Shown: one piece after another, positions 23,911-34,100 of the stretch | How positions within the stretch are numbered: the stretch's first letter is position 1 | How the letters are laid out: every line of letters begins with the position of its first letter | DNA from: Castor canadensis | Lineage: Eukaryota > Chordata > Mammalia > Rodentia > Castoridae | Assembly (NCBI RefSeq): GCF_047511655.1 | Contig: NC_133397.1 | Location: 129,230,308 to 129,294,307, forward strand | DNA length: 64,000 nucleotides | Direction of reading: 5' to 3' | The notes under the pieces: model-generated | The model's input: only the letters and a program-made list of their open reading frames with translations | What the model was told of the DNA's origin: nothing | The model's database searches: none | Position numbers and translations under genes: made by a program

Positions 23911-24095
23911 ATTTTTTTGTGTAATACTGGGCTTTGAACTCAGGGCCTACACCTTGAGCCACTCCACCAGCCCTTTTTTTGTGAAGGGTTTTTTTCTGAG
24001 ATAGGGTTTCATGAACTCTTTGATGGGGCTGACTTCAAACTTTGATCTTCCTGATCTCTGCCTCCTGAGTAGCTGGGATTACAGGGGTGGCTAAG
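23911..24095 (-). repeat. B1-ID dimer SINE, minus strand
   Basis: atactgggctttgaactcagggcctacaccttgagccactcc, then the 7SL-like half to gattacaggggtggc. Confidence 0.8.
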
Positions 24096-24267
24096 GTGTT
24101 TTGTTTCATTTTTTTGAAAGTCTGAACAATATTTTTCCCAGTAGCAGTGATCTAGGTTGTTCCTGATTAGAAATTATCATCACAACGATACAATAAATAT
24201 CCTTATACGTGTCTTTGTTTACTTATGGGACTATTTCTACAGACTAAAGTTTTTGTCGTTTGCTCAT

Positions 24268-24529
24268 TTGAGGTACTGGGGATTAACAGGAAAGTGCTCT
24301 ACTCTAGTCCTTTTGCTTGCTAACTTTGCTGGGATAGCGATCCACCACCTACCTCCACTTTCTGAGCACTGGGATAATAAGCATGTGCCACCAGTGTGTG
24401 TCTTGCTAACTTTTGCCTGGGCTGGCCTCCAACCTCAACCCTCTTATTCCCCGCTCCCCCACCTCCCACCCCCACCAAGTAGCTGGGATAACAGGCATGC
24501 CATGCAGCACCACATCTGGCTGGCAGACT
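24268..24529 (-). repeat. Degenerate composite SINE, minus strand
   Basis: An ID-like start (gaggtactggggattaac) is followed by two 7SL-like ends (cactgggataataagcatgtg and gtagctgggataacaggcatg). Confidence 0.55.
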
Positions 24530-24786
24530 AAAGTTTTAAAATGGGGTAATAATAAATTAATTTCAAAGACAAGTCTTTAATGGGTAGGGGTTCCAGATTC
24601 CTAAGGAGATGCAGGGTATGCGAGAGCACGAACTCCCAAGAAAGAAAGGCAAAGGTGAAGCTGGAAGGTCTGGAGGCAAATTTCCTCTGCTCCCTGACTT
24701 TGCCTCAATGACAGCTCTGCCTGCAACTGCAAAACTAAGTGGCCTTTTATGTGGCTACAGACTGAATAATTTATAAAGGGAAGAAG

Positions 24787-25385
24787 TTTTGTTTTTTTTT
24801 TTTTTGGATGGGGAGGGTTGTTTGTGTTTTGGGGTGCTACCTGTGAGAATCAACTAAAGTCAGGTCTTTTCTGTCAAAGGAGTTAATGTATAACTATCAC
24901 TGTGTAGATGCCAGCTGACCTCCCTGAATTGCTGCCTGCATGCTTTGTGAACCGCTGCTTGACCTTGAAAGGTTCTTGCAGTCAAACAAAGAGCTGTTTA
25001 TCACCAGATGTCCTAATCTCAAACTGCTTGCTTAAAGACGAATATTGCCCAAAAGAATTTTCTTGTTCTTCCTGCTTCAAGGTCCCCCTTATCCCACTTA
25101 GAAAAGGTGCCCCCTTTTCTAAGTAACCAATTGCGAAGATTGTGAATCCAAACCAGTCCACTGGGGTGAGGGGCAGAGAGATAAAAACTGAGCTGACTCC
25201 CCGCTCAGTGTGTTCTGCCTATCAGACGATGGCCTGTGGCTGCACCCTTCTGCAGAAGTAAAACTATTCTTTTTGCCTTGCTGAGTGACTGCTGTGTGTT
25301 TCTTTGATCATTGTTTGGGAACAGCATTTCCAACACAGGAATTGAACCCAGAGACTCACATGTATTAGGCAAGAGCTCTCTACTT
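24787..25385 (-). repeat. ID SINE split by an LTR
   Basis: A T-run and ttttggggtgct lie at the left. The matching remainder, ggaattgaacccagag ... gcaagagctctctac, lies at 25338-25385. The intervening 0.5 kb is an LTR, so this SINE is older than that insertion. Confidence 0.65.
24842..25337 (+). mobile_element. Solo-type LTR inside an ID SINE
   Basis: The block starts TGTGAG and ends near CAACACA. It has a TATA-like gataaaaac at about 25181 and a downstream pyrimidine/GT-rich end, which is LTR architecture. I see no internal viral genes. A clear short TSD is not visible, and the family is not identified. Confidence 0.55.
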
Positions 25386-25674
25386 TGTTCATGGATCTGG
25401 AGGCGGGCAGAGCATGGAGCTGGCATCTGGTGAGGTGAGGGCTTTCTCCCCACCTCATGCATCATGACATGGCATGGGGCTTCATGTGATGCAAGAACGT
25501 GATGCGAGAGAGAGAGCAAATCCACTTTTAGAATAATGACGACTCCCCAGGCAGGAGGCTACCCATTCATGAGGGGGAAGCACTTGCTCCTGACCGAATC
25601 ATCCTCAAAGATTCTACCTCTCAATGTCATGACCTCTCCATATCATGATGACAATACAATTTCTTTTCATTCTT

Positions 25675-25838
25675 TCTTTTTTTTTTTTTTTGGATTATTT
25701 TTGTTTTTTGAGATAAAATTTCATTTTGTAGTCCAGATACCCTTGAACTCACGGCATAGCCCAGGCTGTTCTAGAACTCACGATCCTCCTTCCCCAGCCT
25801 CCCCACTGCTGGGGTTACAGTCATGTGGGTCAACGTGG
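25675..25838 (-). repeat. B1-like SINE, minus strand
   Basis: gttttttgagataaaatttcattttgtagtcc ... gctgttctagaactcacgatcctcc ... tgctggggttacag is a B1-type 7SL element without an ID half. Confidence 0.75.
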
Positions 25839-26229
25839 AATTTTGGAAGGGGACATTCAAGCCATAGCACTGGAGGTTGCCTGATAGGTCTGTGTCCCTT
25901 CTACTATTCTGCCTTAGTGAGACTTGTTCTTGTGTGGGTGTACTGAGCAGTACGCTAGCACTTGCTAACAGACAAGTCAACAACACAATTTTAAGATTTA
26001 CTGTGGGATAAAAACCCTGATATTGAGGAAAGTATCCCCCTGACCTTCTGCTCACGGTTGGAACTTTGGTCTGGGTGACTTTAGTCTTGTGCTCCATGAC
26101 CCCTTGGTCTGATGTGAGTGTCCCTTGAGTTCTGCTTTGCTGAAGAGCGGGTGCAGTGAGGGTGGGAGCAGATCCGTACTCAAAAACAGCTCCTCCTCAG
26201 TCCTACAGGAGAGTTAGCAGTTCAACCCT
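25839..26229. other. No recognised feature
   Basis: Unique-looking. A minus-strand open frame spanning 25771-26097 is partly SINE and has no domain. Confidence 0.3.
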
Positions 26230-27050
26230 TTTTCTTTAACAAAAAAAATTGTATGTAATTCATATACCATAACATTCACCTATGGAAAATGTGTGGTGGT
26301 GGAGTATAGTGATTTTTTTAGTATATTCATAAGGTTGTACAGTCATTTCTACTTCCTGATTCATAAACTTCTTTTTTCACCCCAAGAGGAAACCTCATAT
26401 CTAGAGGGAATCGCTCTCAGTCTCCCCTCTCCCTGGTCCCTAATCTTCTTTAAGTCTCTATGGATTTACCTATCTGGACCTTTCATATACATACACTCAT
26501 ACAGTAGTCTTCTGTGACTGGCTGCTTTCAATTACCATGACATTTTTGAGGTCATCTATGTTGTAGCATGTATCAGTATTTTATTCCTGTTAATTGCTGA
26601 ATGATATTTACCATATTTTAAATGCTTTCATCAGTTCACGGATATATTAGTCCATTTCTGGGGCTGGGTAATGTATAAAGAAAAAGGATTTATTTAGCTC
26701 ACAATTCTGGAAGATTAAGAGCATGGTGCCCACATGGGCTTTGCTCTGGTGAGGGCTCCATTAGCTGTGTGGGCGAGAGAGACCACGTGGTAAGACAGGA
26801 AGCCAGAGAGCAATTCTGAGGTCAAGCTCACTCTTCTTCAACAACTCTCTTGAATGACCACCTCTTTTAAGGTTCTTCACTACCTCTCAGCATCCCCACA
26901 CTGGTGACCAAGCTTCCAACACATGAGCCCCTGGAAGATACACTCAAACCATGGCCAGGAATGTTTGGACTGTTTCCATTTTTTGGCTATTGCAAATAGT
27001 ACTGCCATGAACATTGTGTGTATAAGCCTTAGTGTAGACATGTTTATTCA
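26230..27050 (-). repeat. Old L1M fragment, interrupted
   Basis: ataccataacattcacc ... aaggttgtacagtcatttc ... gtagcatgtatcagtattttattcc on the left and tttccattttttggctattgcaaatagtactgcc on the right are antisense L1M sequence. A MaLR-like LTR separates them. Confidence 0.65.
26646..26957 (-). mobile_element. MaLR-like LTR (MST/MLT1 type), minus strand
   Basis: It starts atattagtccatttctggggctgggtaatgtataaag and ends cactcaaaccatggcc, the layout of an antisense MaLR LTR. It lies inside the L1M relic. Confidence 0.6.
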
Positions 27051-27767
27051 ATTGTCTTGATTATATGAACAGGAATAGAGTCACTTGGGCATAAAATGAA
27101 TGAGTCCGAAGGCCAAGTCTCCAGAGAAGCTTTTCCATAGACTTAATTTTTTTAAAGGGAGGTGTAGAGACCCCCCATACTTGCCTACCTTCTCCATTAT
27201 CAACTCAGGAAGCTTTCGAATCATTCTCATCTCACTGTGGATTGCTTCAAGTAGCCAATCAGATTGCCTTCTCCTAGCACATTAGAGATGAGTTTTATTT
27301 AGCAGGGGAGGGGAGCATAACTTTAGAACTTGGGTTAATGTGGGGTGGTATTTCTGCTAGGACTCTCCTTCTGATGACAGAAACACCACGACGTCTCACA
27401 GTTGCAGCAGGAATGTAGCTGGAACTCAAGGGTAGCCCTCTGCTTCTCCTAGCGGGAGGCTTCATTCTCTCAGCATAACTACCTCACAGCAAAGAGCAGG
27501 ACTGTCAACAGCTCCCCCAACACACCTGCCTTAGATCTTGCAGCTTAGCCACCAGGCACAGACTGAATTTTCTTCAACTTCAAGTCAAAAAATCCTGGAG
27601 ATGGATGCTTGTGAACTGCACTGCGGTCTGGCCTAGCCTTGAGCAGTCTATGAACTGTGCTGTGGTCAGTGCATGAAATACTCAGATCGGCCCACTTTTG
27701 TTTCTACCCAAAGACTCATCACGTGTGACCAAAGAGCAGGATTTGTAATAACTTGGCAGCTCCTTTT
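27051..27767. other. No recognised feature
   Basis: Unique-looking DNA. I see no exon, CpG cluster or repeat that I can name. Confidence 0.3.
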
Positions 27768-28507
27768 GATGCACACATTTTTTTATTGTTTTATTATTCA
27801 TCTGTGCATACAAGGCTTAGGTCATTTCTCCCCCTGCCCCCACCCCCTCCCTTACCACCCACCCCTTCAATACCCAGCAGAAACTATTTTGCCCTTATTT
27901 CTAATTTTGTTGACGAGAGAGTATAAGCAATAATAGGAAGGAACAAGGGTTTTTACTGGTTGAGATAAGGATAGCTATACAGGGCATTGACTCACATTGA
28001 TTTCCTGTGCATGGGTGTTACCTTCTAGGTTAATTCTTTTTGATCTAACCTTTTCTCTAGTTCCTGGTCCCCTTTTCCTATTGGCCTCAGTTGCTTTTAA
28101 GGTATCTGCTTTAGTTTTTCTGCGTTAAGGGCAACAAATGCTAGCTAGTTTTTTAGGTGTCTTACCTATCCTCACCCCTTCCTTGTGTGCTCTCACTTTA
28201 TCATGTGCTCAAAGTCCAATCCCCTTGTTGTGTTTGCCCTTGATCTAATGTCCACATATGAGGGAGAACATACGATTTTTGATCTTTTGGGCCAGGCTAA
28301 CCTCACTCAGAATGATGTTCTCCAATTCCATCCATTTACCAGCGAATGATAACATTTCGTTCTTCTTCATGGCTGCATAAAATTCCATTGTGTATAGATA
28401 CCACATTTTCTTGATCCATTCGTCAGTGCTGGGGCATCTTGGCTGTTTCCATAACTTGGCTATTGTGAATAGTGCTGCAATAAACATGGGTGATGATGCA
28501 CATATTT
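27768..28507 (-). mobile_element. 5'-truncated L1 3' end with TSD, minus strand
   Basis: GATGCACACATTT (27768-27780) and GATGCACATATTT (28495-28507) bound it, 12 of 13 identical. The minus strand reads the last part of ORF2 (FIAALFTIAKLWKQPRCP, DEWIKKMWYLYTMEFYAAM, to FSLICGH and a stop), then a 3' UTR with the G-rich tract, seen as C-rich at 27829-27851. The ORF2 part is open in frame, so this is a young copy of the family at 10.4 kb. Confidence 0.9.
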
Positions 28508-29607
28508 GTAGCAGGAAGAAGAAAAGGGTGTTGTTCCTTGAAGAAGGGAGGGAATGCTGGGCTGAGCAAGCTAGACCACCAGAGAAGCCTGGGTGAGTTG
28601 CTGTGGCCTTGGGCAGTATGAGAGCTGGGGGCTGAGGTTGGGGAGGGGCAGAGAGTTTAGAGAGGGGTTTAATTGTAGCAACACCAAGTGCTAACACTTG
28701 CAGTTGGTTTCAAAACCCTGAAAGTCCTAACAGACCTATATAGAACCCACCCCTCAGTCATCCATGGTGTCTGATAATATCACAAACCATCTGATGCTCC
28801 TTTTCTGTTTGGATAGTTTGGGAAGGCGATGTACCTAATTCTGTCCATTCGTCTTTCTTCCCTCGGGAGATTAGGTTGTCACATGAGCCACAGGGCCCTA
28901 AAGTGGTCCATCATATCAAGTGTCACGTTACATGCATTTGTTTTGCTCGTAGGGACACTTCTGCCTCCCTTTTACGCTGTGTTCACATTCACTGCATTTG
29001 CATCCAAGGTCGTCTAGAGTCTGCAAAGAGCTTTCCCTCCCCACCCGACATCCCCAGCAACATTCCCAGACCTGATGTCATCCTCTTTATCACATTTATG
29101 GTTACCTGATGCCTGTCGGTCTCTGTTTGTTGTTTATGTCCCAATAGAATACAGGTAGAGAGTTTGTTTACTGCTGAGACCTGTGCCAGAAGCAGCAGCT
29201 GTCACATAAGGCACAGTAAAGGTTTCTCAGCCCCTCTGAGTTGTCCTACTCATTCAGGGTGAAATACTGGGAGGTCATGATGCTCTTTGTGGAATAATAA
29301 TAATATATTTAATCTCACCTTATGGGATAGGAACAATTTTCTTGCAGAGAGATGGTTGTATACAGATCATTTGGTGGGACTCTCAGTCTGGCCTAGCTGT
29401 GATTCAAATATCAGCACCAAGGCATGTGGACCCTACAGTTGCCTCACTGTAATCCCAGATCGGCTTTGGGTCCATGATCTAAGTCTCCATTTTATTTGCG
29501 TATGTGTATAAAAGCATAGAAAATGGGATACAATGAGACTCATCAAATTTAAAATGGTGGTTACCTCTGGGAATCAAGAGGGATGAGGTTACAAAGGGAT
29601 TTTAAAC
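28508..29607. other. No recognised feature
   Basis: Mixed unique-looking DNA. No exon or nameable repeat is seen. Confidence 0.3.
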
Positions 29608-29932
29608 TGGGCACAGTGGCTCATGCTTGTAATCCTAGCTACTTGGGAGGTACAGATTAGGAGGATAGTAGCTTGAGACCAGCCTGGGCAAAAAGTTCGC
29701 AAGACTCCATCTGAACCAATAAAATCTGAGTGCTGTGGGATATGCCTGTCACTCCAGCTATGCAGGAAGCCCGAATAGCAGGATTGCTGTTCAGCTTGGC
29801 CCTCGGGCATAGATGTGAATCCCTGTCCCCAAAATAACCAAAGCAAAAAGGGTTGGGGGTGCAGTTCAAGTAGTAGAGTGCCTGCCTAGCAAACACAATG
29901 CCCAGAGTTCAAACTCCAGTACTCCCAAAAAA
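29608..29932 (+). repeat. B1-B1-ID composite SINE, plus strand
   Basis: Two 7SL-like halves (ggcacagtggctcatgcttg and gctgtgggatatgcctgtcactcc) are followed by an ID half ending agttcaaactccagtac. It is an unusual three-part element or a nested pair. Confidence 0.7.
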
Positions 29933-29983
29933 AGAAAGAACAGATGTTAGCATTAATTGAATGTTTAAATATACACACACAAG

Positions 29984-30160
29984 TTTTGCAGAACTGGGGA
30001 TTGAATTTAGGGCCTAACGCTTGCTACTCAAGTGCTCTACTACTTGATCCTTTCGGGTTTATTTTGTTTTTCAGATAGGCTTTAATGCTTTTGCTGTGAC
30101 AGGCTCATGTTTGGATTTCCTGGTTCTAACTCTTGAGTAGCTAGATTACAGGTGCATGCT
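29984..30160 (-). repeat. B1-ID dimer SINE, minus strand, decayed
   Basis: gcagaactggggattgaatttagggcc ... gtagctagattacaggtgcatgc. Confidence 0.65.
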
Positions 30161-30535
30161 TCTGTTTCAATATATATATATATATTTTTAAAAAGCAGAT
30201 GGATAGAGACAAAGACAGACATAGAGACAGAGAGAAATTTTTAAAAATGGTGAACATGGAAAAAGACTGCAAGTAAATATGCCTCAATATTAACAGTAAT
30301 TAATATTGAGTGGTAGGAATCTGAGTGACTATTTTTCTCTTTATTCTCTTGTTTATTTTTCAGCTCTCCTTCACTAAGTAAAATATAATATAGAAACAAA
30401 AGAAAACATAAGATGGAAGATTTAAACTATTGCTAAAAAGAATTTTCTTGTACAAAACTGATGGAGCAGCTTAACCATTTTTCCCTATAACGCCAAACTC
30501 ACTTTCAGTTCCTAAACCTAGAATTCTTTCTCTCT

Positions 30536-30860
30536 TTGACTCTCTCTCTGTCTCTCTGTCTCTCAGACTCTTTCTCTATCTGTCTGTCTGTCTCTCTTCC
30601 TCTCATTTTCTCTTTAGTACAGTGCCAATATTCTGACCATCTCAGAGACGAGAGCTGTATGACCTCCTACCTCCACTTTTCAGTGTCATTTTAGATTGTT
30701 TCTCTGTCTCTGTCTCTCTGTCTGTCTCTTTCTGACTTTCTCTGTCTGTCTCTCTTTCTCTCATTTTCTTTTTAGTGCAGTGCTGATATTCTGACCATCT
30801 TAGAGACGAGAGCTGTATGACCTCCTCATATCTCCACTTTTCAGAGTCATTTTACATTCA
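30536..30860. repeat. Tandem duplication of a CT-rich block
   Basis: Two units of about 160 bp each carry a TCTG/CT-rich tract and then a shared unique segment. The shared segments are at about 30591-30695 and 30750-30858, including gacgagagctgtatgacctc in both. They differ by scattered substitutions and a small indel. No gene is apparent. Confidence 0.85.
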
Positions 30861-30937
30861 GAGCTGATCACATATTATCTCTTACCAGCAAAGTGATTCA
30901 GCTCATTGAAAAAATAGAATTTTAATGCCTCTTTCCA

Positions 30938-30966
30938 TTGTGTGTGTGTGTGTGTGTGTGTGTGTG
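30938..30966. repeat. (TG)n microsatellite
   Basis: About 13 TG units that run straight into the ID box of the next SINE. Confidence 0.95.
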
Positions 30967-31160
30967 GTGCTGGGGTTTGAACTCAGAGCCTACGCCTTGA
31001 GCCACTCCACCCACCAACTCATTTTTGTGATTTTTAATTTATTTTTTTTTTTGAGATAGGGTCTCTCGAACTATTTGCCTGGGCTGGCTTCAAGCCATGA
31101 TCCTCCTAATCTCTGCCTCCTGCATAGCTAGGATTACAAGCATGAGCCACCAGTACTTGA
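30967..31160 (-). repeat. B1-ID dimer SINE, minus strand
   Basis: ggtgctggggtttgaactcagagcctacgcc ... ttacaagcatgagccaccag. The TG repeat sits at its tail. Confidence 0.8.
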
Positions 31161-31317
31161 CTTAATGCCTCTTTCTATTAATAGCTTGCATTTTTAATAT
31201 GCTTTGTAGAATGGATTAGTGTTGGAATCCACAAAATCTATGTTAAAACTTCTTTGGTCCCAAAAGTCTTTGTTGGATCCGATAAAATGCTCTGAACTCC
31301 TTTTCCAAGTTTGTTTT

Positions 31318-31395
31318 TGTTCTATGGTGCTGGGGATTGAACACAGGGCCTTGTGTGTACAAAGCCTGGGCTCTACCACTTAGTTACACCACTTA
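31318..31395 (-). repeat. ID-like SINE, minus strand
   Basis: ctatggtgctggggattgaacacaggg ... ctctaccacttagttacacc. Confidence 0.7.
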
Positions 31396-31681
31396 GGGTT
31401 TAAATATGAAACGCCCCCCACAGGCTCATGTACTGGGGGGCTGGGTTGCCAGGTGATGGGCTTTTGGGAAGTGAGTGGATCTAGAGGGCTCTGACCTAAT
31501 CAATGGGTTAATTCCTTAATGGATTCCAATATGGTGGCATTATTGGGAGGCATAGGAGGCAGGGCCTAGTTGGAGGAAGGGGCAGTAGGGCTATGCCTGG
31601 AAAGATCAATCTTGTCCCTTGCCCTCTCCTCTCTTTCTTTATGCTTCTTGGCTGTCATGAGGTAACAAGCTCTGTCTACAC
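31396..31681. repeat. Possible MaLR-like LTR fragment
   Basis: gggtttaaatatgaaac ... gttgccaggtgatgggc ... cctaatcaatgggttaattcc ... ggcagggcctagttggaggaag resembles an old mammalian LTR, but I am not sure of the family. Confidence 0.4.
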
Positions 31682-31768
31682 TCCCACCCCCTTGTGGCTC
31701 TGGGGATGGAGCCCAAGGCTTTGCACGTTCTAGGCAGGTTTTCTAGCACTGAGCTATGTCGTGAGCCC
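31682..31768 (-). repeat. ID-like SINE, minus strand
   Basis: ttgtggctctggggatggagcccaaggc ... ctagcactgagctatg. Confidence 0.6.
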
Positions 31769-32038
31769 AATCTTCCCTCCATTTATGTTTTTCTCTTAAT
31801 TGTAACATCAGTGAAAAGTCTGACTAATAAACCCCATGTCCTGTACCCCATCTGAGCACTTGGAATTTTAGCAATCACGGTGGCTGAGTCTGTACCACAC
31901 AATTGACCAGGGAGGGATTTTTGTCTGCTTTGTCCGTTGCTATGTGTTTCCCTCATCTTAGCACAAATGGGTGGGTGGCATGGAAGGTGCCCAAGGAACA
32001 TGTGTTAAATAAGTAAGTGGTTTTGAAACTGTGGGAAA

Positions 32039-32115
32039 TCCCTCTGCTGGGCTGCAATGCTTGCCTAGCACATGCAAAGCCCTGTGTTAGACCCCAGAAT
32101 CACTACCACCTCCAA
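32039..32115 (+). repeat. ID-like SINE, plus strand
   Basis: tgggctgcaatgcttgcctagcacatgc ... gttagaccccagaatcac. Confidence 0.5.
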
Positions 32116-32264
32116 AACCAAAGCAAACCAGCCAAAGCCAAATCCAAAACCAAACACCGCCTCCCCAACCACCAACAAAACCAATGAAACTGTTTAAACT
32201 GTTTCATACCTGTAATCACAGCATTTGGGATTTGCTCCAATACTGCAACAAAAGAAAAAGAAAA

Positions 32265-32322
32265 ACCAGGTGCTGGTGGCTCATGTCTGTAATCCTAGCT
32301 ACTTGGGAGGCAGAGATCAGAT
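32265..32322 (+). repeat. Truncated 7SL-like SINE, plus strand
   Basis: aggtgctggtggctcatgtctg ... ggcagagatcag stops exactly where a minus-strand SINE begins. Confidence 0.75.
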
Positions 32323-32519
32323 TTTTTTTTTTCCTTCAGTACTGGGGTTTATACCCAGGGCCTTCACCTTGAGCCACTCCACCAGACCTATTTTTATGAA
32401 GGGTTTTTCGAGATAGTGTCTCTCCAACTGTTTGCCTGGGCTGGCTTTGAACCACGATCCTCCTGATCTCTGCATCCTGAGTAGCTAGGATTACAGGCAT
32501 GAGCCATCCACGCCCAGCA
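32323..32519 (-). repeat. B1-ID dimer SINE, minus strand
   Basis: A T-run, cagtactggggtttatacccaggg, and a full 7SL-like half ending gagccatccacgcccagc. It forms an inverted pair with the SINE at 32265. Confidence 0.85.
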
Positions 32520-34100
32520 GTCATACCACAATTTTAAAACAAATTGGAATGGGACATAATCTGCTGATGAAGAGACATCCAATTTGCCGGAAGGAGATAG
32601 GTTATCAGGGCAACAAAACTCACAGTTGTCTTCTTGGTAACCCATAATCTTATGATAAGTTTTGAAGAGTTACTCAATCAGTTAGAAATTTCAGAGACAA
32701 AACTTAAACTGAAAAAGAGAGGAACAGTAGTTATCATCATAATAACTAGAGGCAGAGGCTGGAGGATCAGAGGCCAGGATGAGTGAGAACAGTGGGGGTG
32801 AACAGGAAGAGGCAGCTGGCACAGCAGGCCAAACAGGGCATGGGCTGGGATTTTATTCCCAGTGTGGTAGAAAGCCATTCAGAGAGTCATAAATGGGAGT
32901 GACATGATCCGCCTATGTTTTCAAAGATCATTCTGGCAGCTGCATGGAGAGGTGGCAAGAATGGATACCAGGAAACCAGTTAGGAGGTGACTTCAGTCAT
33001 CCAGGCAAGCTATGTTAAATGCCAGGGCTGGGGAGGATGGGGGACAAGGTAGTGGGTTGATCACACATTAATGACTGTTAATCACTTTTGACTGGGATAT
33101 GTGCTACAAAAGAGATGACTAAGGCCACGAGGTCTAGTCTGGGAGTAGAAGAGTCAGATCAGATTTCTCTGCACAAAGGACATTTAAGCAAAGAAATGAA
33201 GGATGAGGGAGAAGGCAGAGAAGAAAGTCTCTAGCACAGGGATACAGGGAAGGGCACAACTCACCTGGCAGGAGGAAGAGTCAAGTGAGATAAACCGGTG
33301 GGGTCTTGTGAGCTGTTGAGGTTTAGCCTCCAGCAGTAGGAAATGAAGAGGAACTTAAGTCTGCAAGGACATCCCCTGCTCCATTTAATGTAATGTAGGA
33401 AACAATATCTACACAAGATCTGATACACACTTTAGCAAGGGTGCTTTGTAATATGGGACAGAGGAGCAAGACTAGTACAGAGGACTAGTGGGCAGGTTGC
33501 AGAGGACATGTTTCCTGGGCTTGATGCCAGTTAGCCTAAGAGTGTAGGGCTTGGAGAAGAGGAAATGAAGCTTTATTAATTTGCCAGCAAATCAAGGGAT
33601 GCAAGGGCTTTCCATCTCAAAGACTGCAGACCCTACCCCAAGGACAAAGAGTGGGTTTTTAAAGGGAGAGCCCAAAATTCTCAGAAACTTCCAGGATTGC
33701 TTATCTCCTGTCTTGGTGTCAACAAGTTGACAGCAATGATCAGATTTCCAGATTCTTTGTGTCCCACAGGGAAGCAGCCAGGCCGGACATGTGGGTATAA
33801 TGGAGTTTATTAAAAATTAGGGAGGGGATTACAAAAGGGCATGGCGGGACTAGGTGGAAGCCAAAAGCAGAAAGTGCACACAGGTCTTTCTCTACAGTAA
33901 CCTACGGAAAGGGAAGAACCTGGTGATTTCTAACCACCAATAATTGATGAGTGTGGGGGGGCATGGGTGGCTAACCTACACACATTTGCAATTGAAAAGA
34001 AGTCTCAGGGAAAGAAGAATGTTCAATCTGAAATATAATATTAAATCATATATGTTCTAAGAGTCCCGAACTTCCCCAAGTCTAGCCTGCCTCAAACGTT
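32520..34100. other. Mostly unrecognised; possible old repeats
   Basis: gggagtgacatgatccgcc ... cattctggcagctgcatggagagg at about 32898-32955 looks like an ancient interspersed repeat. The stretch at 33550-34090 contains antisense polyadenylation-like phrases (gctttattaatttgcc, gagtttattaaaaatt) that would suit minus-strand LTRs. I cannot name either. Confidence 0.25.

Noticed and set aside
30536-30860. CRISPR-like or satellite array
   Set aside because: Only two diverged units of about 160 bp are present, without regular spacers. It is a simple duplication in a eukaryotic genome.
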